A stretch of 64,000 nucleotides of DNA from Lycocorax pyrrhopterus obiensis. Taxonomy: Eukaryota; Chordata; Aves; Passeriformes; Paradisaeidae. Positions 12,393 through 20,430 of the stretch are shown here, one piece after another. The notes below the pieces were generated by a model. That model saw nothing but the letters and a program-made list of their open reading frames with translations. It searched no databases and was not told where the DNA came from. A program made the position numbers and the translations under genes. The DNA lies in the NCBI GenBank assembly GCA_014706295.1, contig JACSVZ010000039.1:3333772-3397771 (forward strand). Direction: 5' to 3'. The first letter of the stretch is position 1; each line of letters starts with the position of its first letter.

Positions 12393-15300
12393 CTAAAATA
12401 ACAGGGAAAGTTCATTAAAATTTCTGTAATGTTGACAAAGATGTCATTATTTATGATGTTTTCCTTTTAGTTTCATTTTCAAATACAAAATCAATTATTT
12501 TTTGCTTTGAAAGGAAACCTTAAGTTAAACATTTCCCAGAATCCTACAAAAGTAATTTCTAGTTTTTTTACTACAATCAGCTGTGTATGATCTACTACAA
12601 TCAATATGTATGATCATATTCATTTCTGAAAAAAAAAAGAGGCAACTGAATGTCCAGAGGCATTAAAGCACCAGAGTTTCTCAAGTCAGAACTTGCACCA
12701 TTCGGGTATGCTGTACTTATGTTCACTAAATCTAAAACCCCAGGTCACTTGCTGTTTGTTCAGGTCTCTAATTTTAAGCACTCTGTTTTAATTTTAGCTT
12801 GAATTTTAGTCAAGATTCTATTAGTCTTGTATTTAAAACATCCAGGTTGGATGGTTAACCCATCCAGCCTAACCTTGAACACTTCCAGGAATGGGGCATC
12901 CACAGCTTCACTGGGCAACCTGTTCTAGTGCTTCACCACCCTCACAGTAAAGAATTTCTTCCTAACATCTAATCCAAACCTGCCTTCTTTCAGTTTAGAA
13001 CCACTGCCCCTTGTCCTGTCACTGCTTGTATGAAAACTCCCTCCCTCCATTTTATAAACCCTCCTAAGGTACTGAACCCCCTTTAGGCATCAGAAGGCCA
13101 CAGTTAGATCTTCCCAAAGCCTTCTCTTCTTCAGGCTGAACAACCCCAGCTGCCTCAGCCTGTCTTGGTAGAAGAGATGCTCTAGCCCTGTGATCACCTT
13201 TGTGTCCCTCCTCTGGACCCATTCAAACAAGTCCATGCCTTTCTTGTGCTGAGGAGCCCACAGCTGGAGGCAGCACTCCAGGCAGGGTCTCATGAGGGCT
13301 GATTAGAGGGGGAGAATCACTTCCCTTGACCTGCTGGCCGTGCTGCTTTTGATGCAGTCCAGGATTTGGCTGATTCTATGGGCTGCAATCACACACTGCC
13401 AGATCATGTCTGGCTTTTCATCCAACCCCCTACCCTGCTACAAAAGACAAGCACCCTGCCAGCTCATGCTACTTTCTTAAACACCACAGAGCTTTCTGCA
13501 CCTCAGCCAACATTCTTACACTACTCAGTGCACCTTTACTCAGGGCTATCTCCTAAGAATAGTTAACTCTGGCCATTAAGCTACGAAGTACTTGTGGGCA
13601 CGGCACCATCCTAGGCTGTCTCTCATCCTGCACTAGACTGCAGGGCTCCCAGAAAATCACAGTACCCCACGTGCCCCTTGCCACGCTGATTCTCCAGAGC
13701 TTCCCATATATACACCTACCTTGGGACTCCCTCATGCATATCATCCATAACTCAGCCCTGGTGGGCAACACAAGTAATGAGGTGCAGGGCTGAAAAGGAG
13801 AAAGACAACAACAGAAATTCTGGACAGCAGACAAAAAGAAAAGTTGTTGGGGTACACTGTGTGCTGGAAGAGAGATAGGCCCTGAGGGCCGGAGAGAGCC
13901 TCTTTCCTGAGCCTGGAGGTGACCCTGGGAGTGCATCCAGGTCCCCGGGGATGGGCTGAGAGAGGATTGTGGGTTTGTGGACAGTGTTGGACCTATGAGA
14001 TGTGATAATTGTAGTTTGTGACCTTATAGGGTATTGTTTACCTGGCACCATAATAGGTAACATCTGTGCAATACCCCAGGTGATTGCGGGACACTGAGGT
14101 GAACATCTTTCCTGTTTATATGATGTGATATCCTGTTAGGTGCTGGTATTTAGGGGAATTTTGGGTGCGCAATAAAGGCTTTGCACTTTTTCCACCGTGT
14201 GTGCGGAGTCCATGCCCTTGCGTGATTACTGCAAAAAGTGATGGAGGAAACTCACGCAGCTACAGGCTATACAGGATGACATACTGGGATGCCTGTTTCA
14301 TAACTGAAGCAGACCAGGAAAAGAAATGTCAGTATTTGAGCACCTCTGGCAGTACAAAGAGTGCAAATGCACCTAATACTATTTTGTACATGTCATCATC
14401 CCAATATCAAAGCACTACTGATGCGCTGACAGAGGATGCAGATGCTCAAAAGACTTCTCCATGATACAGACTTCTACAGAACACTGGGAATTCCAACACC
14501 CAGCTTCAACCCTTAGTTTTTTCCTAATAATACAACAGGCAGTTTGCAAACTATTGCTGGTGTTACATGTAAAAAATACAAGTGCAACTAAAGAGACCTT
14601 GAGTCTTGCTCCAAACCTGGAATACCTAAGAAAATAACAAAAGATATTGATTATGCATGTTTTAAATGAAGCAGTGATGGCATTGATTTTCCTGGGAATA
14701 AAAAGACAAGAATTAAATAGCTGCTTACACAGTAACTCTGAGTTATATCTCAAGTGAGCCACAATCTGAAATTGCAAGGAGATGATTCTATAATACAAGA
14801 ATGATGATACTGTATTACAATAATATAACGACAAACTTGCCAATAAATTTGTGAAAGAAGGAGAACCAGAAGTAGCTTTTCACCATGATGCAGCTTTCCC
14901 AATGGCTGTGGTGGCCTCAGGGTAATACACTCTGGAGTTGGAGACCTTTTTTTAGCTCTGCTGCACAAAAAGTGCCGTTTTACCCGGTATGAAAAGAGGG
15001 GACCTGCAGTAATCACGCAAGGGCATGGACTCCGCACACAGGATGGGAAAAGTGCAAAGCCTTTATTGTGCACCTGGAATTCCCCTAAATACCAGCACCT
15101 AACGGGATATCACATCATATAAACAGGAAAGATGTTCACCTCAGTGTCCCCCAATCACCTGGGGTATTGCACAGATATTACCTATTATGGTACCAGGTAA
15201 ACAATACCCTATAAGGCCACAAACTACAATTATCACATCTCATAGGTCCAACACTGTCCAGAAACCCACAATCCTCTCTCAGCCCATCCCCGGGGACCTG

Positions 15301-18300
15301 GATGCACTCCCAGGGTCACCTCCAGGCTCAGGAAAGAGGCTCTCTCTCTGGCTCTCAGGGCCTATCTCTCTTCCAGCACATAGTGCACCCCAACAGGGAC
15401 CTCTGTGGAAGAGTATCTGAGGATTCTGGATATGAAATTAAGGATTCTAAGGCGGAAGAACAAGATGAGTTTCTTAAATGAATGTCAGGAATGATTAGTC
15501 TTTATGCTGCTATCATTCAACTCTGGTGGCCTTATGGAAATAAATAAGAGGCACATCCTCATGGACAGAACTGTGCATGGCGCTGGCTTGCTTGGATGTT
15601 GAATATGGAGCCTCTGACAGCTATGCTACTTTTTACTTTTCTGGAGGAGAGTGGCAATGCTCTCGTGAAACAGTACCACATCCAGTTCTGGAAAATTACT
15701 TCATCCAAGTTTATCCAAGAAGACTACATCCCAAGAATTGCAGCAATTACCAGCTCTGTTCAGAAGGGCATGTTAATGTGTTTGAAGGATTTCATGAAGT
15801 ACTGTCTATAGATGAAGGAAATTCTGCTTCCACTGGGCACTCTGCTGCCTTCCTTTTGGAGACTGTAGATCAGTCTGTATTTCTTTTCCCCAGGATGTTA
15901 GTGCTTTCAGACCTGGCTTCCTGTTTACATGGTAAGGCAGAATATATTCTGTATATAGAAGAATGAAAAGAAAATATTTCACCAACTTGTTAATGTTTAA
16001 TTCATGAAGATGTTGGGCAGAAGAAACTTGTGTTTAATCTGCTGCAAATAGTTTAAAGTTATTCTTTGCATTGCCTCTTTGTATTCTTGTATCAAAAATA
16101 CTAGTTTTTTTAAAAAAATAAAAATAAAAAATCCAAACCCCACCCAGAGTACTGTGTTCAGCTGTGGAGCCCCCAACAGAAAAAAGAGGTGGACCTGTTG
16201 GAACAAGTCCAGAGAAGGCCATTAAGACAATCACAGGACTGGAGCACCTCTCCTATTAAGACAGACTGAGAGAAGACTGAGAGAATTGGGGTTCTTCAGC
16301 CTGGAGAAGAGAAGGCTCTGGGAAGACCTTTCAGCAGCCTTTCAGTACCTGAAGAGGGCCTTTAAACAAGCTGGAGAGGGATTTTTAACAAGAACATGTA
16401 GTGACAGGACAAGGGGAAATAGCTTTAAAATAAAAGAGGGTAGGTTTAGATTAGCTAATAAGAAGAAATTCTTTGCGGTGAGGGCGGTGAGGCATTGGAA
16501 CAAGTTGTTCAGAGAGGCTGTGGATGCCCCATCCCTAGAAATGTTCAAGGCCAGGCTGGGCAGCAGTCCCAGGCTGGACTGGGACTTTGAGCAGCCTGGT
16601 CTAGTGGAAGGTGCCCCTGTCCATGGCAGGAGTGTTGGAACTTGATGATCTTTAAGGGCCTTTCCAAATCACACCATTCTATGCTTCTAGGATTCTTCAG
16701 TCATTTTGTCATCTGGATATTTATAGTAATCTATTGATACACTAAAAAGCTTGTCCTAGAGACCTCAAAATAGATAAACATGGGTTATTGCTACTGATGA
16801 ACTGTAGCAGAATATCACACTACGTTGAGTTATACAAAGCATGACCATCACTTTTAGTTAAGTGAAGATGGCTAATGAGAAGAAAGAAAGAGATTCTGTC
16901 CTTCTCCCATCTGACAAAAAAAAAAAGTATGTTTCTATTTAGTTCAGCAGTGATGTATCTGTGCCAATCTTGTCAGGTTCTCCACATGCAGGCCCACTGA
17001 AGGCACCAGAACACACCACCAATACCAGTTCATTAGATCTGCCCAGACCCCACCAAGCTGCTCAGTAAACTCAGTATCAGTTGTTTCTTTTCAAAACACT
17101 ACCTGCAAGATTAAGGAATGTTGGCCACAAAATGCAGCATGAGTCAGAAATATTTTGTGGACTAAGAAATAAATCAGGCCTTTTGAATAATACAAAGTAG
17201 CTGGTGCCCTGGTAAGTTTACTGCCACCATTTACAGCTGTACTATTACAGACCAATACCAGCTACACATCTCTGAATCATGCAATGATGTGCGGTGGTGG
17301 AAGGCACCTTTGGCAAGCACTTGGCCGCAGCCCTGCTCAAGGCAGGGCTGGTACTAAGTTAGGACAGCCAGGCAAATTTGCCTACCTTCAAGAGCAGAGG
17401 AATCCCAGGTCTGGGTGACTTGTTACAATGTATGACCACGGTTGTTCTGAAGACTTCTTCCCTGGCGCACCATTTGCTGCAACTTGTGCCCATTGCCCTA
17501 CCTCTCTGGTTTTTTTTCAGAGCCAGTAAGCTTTAGAAAATGATTCTAAAGAGTGCTGAATGCCTGTCATCTTCTTAAACTGACATCAGCACAGCATCTC
17601 ACAGTCTTGCCTTTACAACACAGCTTCCAATTTTGTAAAACATTACTTACTTTCAAGGGGTTCCTTCTCTATACTGGACTCTTCTGGTTCATCAAACCGA
17701 CCTACTGGTAACTTTGGTTTCCTAAGGGACTGCTTAGCAGGTTCAGATCTTCCTCCTGGCTTAGAGCTGGAGCTGCTCCGCACGTGGCAAAGAAGTGACG
17801 ACCCTATCAAGCAAACGGACACGTGTAGCATAAATGTGGGAGTTTAACACTGAGTAACGCTGTGACTGTCCAGAGCACCTCTGAAAAAAACCTACTTTAG
17901 GAATGAGGGAGTGGAGGACAGGAAAACAAACTCTAAAAATTATTTAACATTCAACTCATGAACACCTAAGAAATCAGCACAGATAATTATTTTTGGCTCT
18001 AGAACCATATGTAGGCAAAATTGTGTTAGTTGTATAACTCAGTTCACATAAACAGTGCATTTTAAACTGCTTGAACTTATCTTTGCTGTTACTTTCTTGT
18101 ATTTTAGACTCTTAAACAGTAATTATGCTAGCATAGACCAGTACATTCTCTTTTCCGGGAGAAATCCTAACCTCCCCCAAGAAACCTGCTGATTTCCAGG
18201 TCTTGGCTCATTTCCAGCAGCTTTTTAGTCAGAAAAAGCTTCTGCTTTCCCAAAGGAAAGTTTAAAAAAAATAAAACGTTGTTCCCTTAGTAACAGGTTT

Positions 18301-20204
18301 CCCAGAATGTCGGCAGAGGATAGCTGGGTTTCCCTTAGGAGGATAAAATAATTCAGCTGGTAGTCAAAAGCAGGAAAAACTGTGAGCGTGTTTAAGTTCA
18401 ATTATGTAACTGCATGCAAATGCTTTCATTAAAAGCATTAACTTTTTTCCTTTAAAGTCCTACTAACATTTTGGTTAAAAAGCCAAATGTCCACAGTGAG
18501 CATAAACTATCCACTAAAAGTATTTTGGCTATGGACACGTGCCTAAAGCAGCTCTGACATTTCTTAAGAAGCAAGATTCAAACAGAAATCCTCCCTGTAC
18601 CAGCTGGGTGCAAAGTACCTGAAAGAACTATTATTCTACCTTCCTAAGGAGATTGAATCAGGAAGCCTTCTCAAGCACTGTCAACTCGACTCACCTAAAT
18701 ATACACCAACTAACATCTCACCTGTATTCCCAACATATTCATTCATTTTAAAATACCACATCTTTAATATCAAACCCTACAGCCACATAAACTGTACTAT
18801 GCCTGCCAACTGCTGCCAATGCCCCAAAGGAGTAATTTTTTTTTTCCCTTTAAGCATGACATAACAAACTATTAACAGTAAAGAATCTAAGCTGTTGCAA
18901 ACATTGGGTCTTTCTACACCTGCCAAGCTTCTTGTCATTCTTCAGTAAGCTAAAAGAAAAGCTAATTAGACAATTAAATTATAGCTGGTATTCTAGTCCA
19001 ATTCAAATAAAAATCAGATTAAGGTACTGGTATGAAATTGATTATCTCAGTCACCAGAGAAGAGGCAAAATCCATTTTCCTTGATGGACTTACTTGATAT
19101 TCTTGACCAAAATACACTCTTCTTGATAGAGAAGTGACAAAAGTTCAACATTAAACATCTCTGAAGTTGAGATGAACTATCAACTTCATCAGTAAACCAC
19201 ATTCTACAAACTGATCTTTGATTCTCTCCTCTTTTACACGCTATTACAAAGCCCTCCCATTTATTAATTATATAATTGAACTTGAAGTTGAAAATCCCAA
19301 GACTCTAAAGTTGCTGCACTGCAATATCCATCTTTTGAAGTGGCCCACAGAGGGTGATTTATCTATCGTAACAAAGCTATCCATGTAGTGGGAGCTGGGT
19401 ACACATCGGGATGCTCAGAGGATTAGACCATCAGCCACATCCTGCCATTAACCTGACAGCCAAAGAGAGCACAAACATCTAACAACAATTTTTTAACAGA
19501 TCTTCCATTAACATACAGCGTACTGCTTTGTTTTAGCAGCACTGTATCAATGGCATCATAGAAGCCCAGCATTTGACAGAGAGGGAAGCACCCGACGAAC
19601 GGCCCAAGCTGAGGCCTGTGGGACAGGCTCTGTTACCCAGCCAGCCTTACGTCTCTATAAACAAACCACGTGAATTTCCTCAGGTGAAGGGCACGGACCA
19701 GGAACTTCCAGGACCACAGCACGTTTCCTCCAGCTATTCTTCAAACGTCAAACCACTGTTTAACATTTTACTGCCGTTAAGAAGTATGCAGCAACGACAC
19801 GTAACAAAAGAACTGCCCGACAGCAGTACGTTTGCAATACAGGGGAGAATATTAATACCGGAGGGGGGGGCGGGTGGAGGAAGGGAAGGGGAGAGAAGCA
19901 GGGAAACCGTAGGGAAATGAAGCGCGTGGGGAAAGCTGTGAAAGCCCACGGCCCCCCGCACGCCGCGGGCTGAGGAGGCGGGACGCGTCACGCTCCTCAC
20001 CCGCCGCCATCTTGGGTGCTGTCCAGCTCCCCCAGCGCCGGGAGCCCCGGGCTGCGCCGGCCCCCTCCCCTCGCTCGTCACTCCCTGCGGGAGGAAGGGC
20101 AGGGGAGCCGGGGAGCCCCTCCGCGGCACAGCCCGGGCCCTCCCGCTCTCCGCCCGCCTCTTACTCGCTGCCCCGGGCGCGCCGCGCAGCAGCCGCAGAG
20201 CCAT
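12283..20204 (-). CDS. SDHAF4: Succinate dehydrogenase assembly factor 4 (mitochondrial), three coding exons
   Basis: Joined exons 20204-20165, 17803-17651 and 12392-12283 give 303 nt, that is 100 residues plus a TAA stop; the human protein has 108. SDHAF4 acts in the mitochondrial matrix, where it binds FAD-loaded SDHA, limits its reactive-oxygen production and promotes pairing with SDHB in complex II assembly (family knowledge). The sequence shows an Arg-rich, acid-free N-terminus typical of a mitochondrial presequence, then the [20 protein letters not shown] segment, and the diagnostic C-terminus [20 protein letters not shown] followed by IDF. All introns are GT-AG and phases agree (exon 1 ends after the first base of an Arg codon). 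The start at 20204 is the only ATG upstream of the conserved part and has a strong GCCATGG context. FAM135A lies upstream on the same strand, as in human 6q13. Intron 2 carries the LTR and retrocopy cluster. Confidence 0.96.
12843..13425 (-). repeat. CR1 LINE, antisense 3' part, in SDHAF4 intron 2
   Basis: Read on the minus strand, this is the end of CR1 ORF2 and its 3' UTR. A decayed frame over 13293-13090 keeps the block ending [15 protein letters not shown], followed by the usual non-coding part. It is therefore in sense orientation with SDHAF4. The outer edges are estimated from where similarity fades. Confidence 0.92.
13839..13844. repeat. Target-site duplication (left copy) of the plus-strand LTR
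   Basis: The 6-mer aaaagt directly before the LTR is repeated exactly at 14234-14239, directly after it. A 6-bp duplication is typical of alpha-/beta-retrovirus-like (class II) integration. Confidence 0.88.
13845..14233 (+). mobile_element. Solo LTR of an endogenous retrovirus, plus orientation
   Basis: This 389-bp element begins TGTTGGGGTACAC and ends GATTACTGCA, giving the TG...CA termini expected of an LTR. It carries an AATAAAGGCTTTGCAC poly(A)-signal region about 60 bp before its 3' end. Exact 6-bp duplications flank it, and no internal retroviral genes, primer-binding site or polypurine tract adjoin it, so it is a solo LTR left by LTR-LTR recombination. It is antisense to SDHAF4. A copy in the opposite orientation lies at 15005-15395, about 96% identical by eye. 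The family name cannot be assigned without a repeat library; the 6-bp duplication suggests class II. Confidence 0.93.
14240..14816. other. Unassigned spacer between the plus-strand LTR and the GLE1 retrocopy
   Basis: This sequence lies between the first LTR's target duplication and the recognisable start of the GLE1-like retrocopy. Open frames exist on both strands (for example 14464 leftwards into the LTR on plus, 14843-14415 on minus), but none matches a family I know. It may be a more decayed upstream part of the same retrocopied mRNA, or unrelated intron sequence. Confidence 0.4.
14817..16131 (+). pseudogene. GLE1P: GLE1 processed pseudogene (retrocopy), 3' part, interrupted by an LTR
   Basis: In pieces of shifting frame this stretch encodes the C-terminal third of GLE1, the nuclear-pore mRNA-export factor that activates DDX19. 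Recognisable blocks, in order, are [117 protein letters not shown] and a terminal LPSFWRL before TAG at 15866-15868, matching the human SSFWRS end. No introns remain although the region spans several exons in the parent gene. The A-rich stretch 16112-16131 looks like the old tail after a 3' UTR. Disabling changes include a TAA after AVVASG, TGA at 15479-15481, TAA at 15545-15547, frameshifts and a small deletion after MEPL. A minus-strand LTR (15005-15395) is inserted within it. It is clearly non-functional. The parent gene is not in this window. Confidence 0.9.
15005..15395 (-). mobile_element. Solo LTR of the same retroviral family, minus orientation, inside the GLE1 retrocopy
   Basis: On the minus strand this 391-bp element begins TGTTGGGGTGCAC and ends GATTACTGCA. 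It is flanked by perfect 6-bp duplications gggacc at 14999-15004 and 15396-15401. It differs from the plus-strand copy by about 16 substitutions and a 2-bp indel (counted by eye). Because its duplication differs from aaaagt, it is an independent insertion, not an inverted duplicate. It splits the GLE1-like frame cleanly between [14 protein letters not shown] and GYEIKDSK. Its AATAAA lies in sense with SDHAF4 transcription. Confidence 0.93.
16138..16695 (+). repeat. CR1 LINE, 3' part, directly after the retrocopy tail
   Basis: Plus-strand CR1 beginning near cccagagtactgtgttcagc. It keeps a decayed ORF2 tail (about 16286-16645, including [19 protein letters not shown] and [14 protein letters not shown]) and a 3' end of ttgatgatctttaagggcct plus ccattctatgcttct. 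It abuts the A-rich tail of the GLE1 pseudogene. Confidence 0.93.
17290..17510 (-). repeat. Old CR1 fragment, antisense orientation
   Basis: Diverged CR1 read on the minus strand. On the plus strand one sees ggtggaaggcacctttggcaag-like, ccctgctcaaggcagggctg and, further on, caacttgtgcccattgcc, all standard blocks of the CR1 3' region in reverse. The edges are approximate. Confidence 0.72.
17651..17803 (-). CDS. SDHAF4: SDHAF4 coding exon 2
   Basis: Acceptor GCTTGATAG and donor GTAAGTAATG bound a 153-nt exon. It encodes the end of the presequence ([20 protein letters not shown]) and then [20 protein letters not shown], ending in the first base of the Lys codon completed by exon 3. Confidence 0.96.
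17804..20164 (-). other. SDHAF4 intron 1
   Basis: GT-AG intron of 2.36 kb. The half near exon 1 is CpG-rich, with a YY1-type site; the rest is AT-rich single-copy-looking sequence without recognised repeats. A plus-strand open frame at 19573-19920 and a minus-strand one at 20255-19734 are read-throughs of GC-rich DNA and are not supported as genes. Confidence 0.7.
20001..20016 (-). promoter_or_regulatory. YY1-type site with embedded ATG in SDHAF4 intron 1
   Basis: The minus strand reads CCAAGATGGCGGCGGGTGAG: the AAGATGGCGGC consensus of YY1, common just downstream of CpG-island start sites. The ATG at 20010 is followed by GCGGCGG and a GTGAGG that could act as a splice donor. Use as an alternative first exon is possible but unproven. 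Confidence 0.5.
20165..20204 (-). CDS. SDHAF4: SDHAF4 coding exon 1
   Basis: Begins at ATG (GCCATGG context) and encodes [13 protein letters not shown] plus the first base of Arg, then donor GTAAGAGG. The composition (Arg, Leu, Ala, no acidic residues) fits a mitochondrial targeting sequence. The frame stays open upstream, but without another ATG. Confidence 0.9.
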
Positions 20205-20430
20205 GGCCAGGACGGAGCCGTGCGGGGCGGGCAGCGCCGCTGCGCAGGCGCCCAAGGGGGCGGCGGCTCCAGCCGGGGACGGGCGGCGAACGCGGCCCCG
20301 CTCAGGGTTGCCTCAGCGGCTTCAGAACCCCCCGTGCTGCTCCCCAGCTCCGGTGAACAGAGGCCAGCGGCGCCTGGGGAGCCACGGTCCCGATGAAGGC
20401 AGCTGCGGGCTCATAGAGGTGCTCGAGAAA

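Larger units (their letters stand above)
19925..20430. promoter_or_regulatory. SDHAF4: CpG island / SDHAF4 promoter region
   Basis: This is the only markedly GC- and CpG-dense stretch in the window. It covers SDHAF4 exon 1 with flanking sequence on both sides and no obvious TATA box at a fixed distance, as expected for a broad housekeeping promoter. The transcription start is inferred to lie shortly above 20204. Boundaries are by eye. Confidence 0.85.

Noticed and set aside
13553..14063. Minus-strand frames of 127 and 103 codons
   Set aside because: They run through LTR sequence on its antisense strand and adjoining intron. The mirrored 77-codon frame at 15187-15420 arises from the same LTR in the inverted copy.
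16286..16645. 119-codon plus-strand frame
   Set aside because: It is the decayed ORF2 tail of a CR1 element, not a host gene.
19734..20255. 173-codon minus-strand frame covering the CpG island
   Set aside because: It reads through the SDHAF4 exon 1 donor into intron 1 and begins at TTG, not ATG. Only 20204-20165 is the real coding part.
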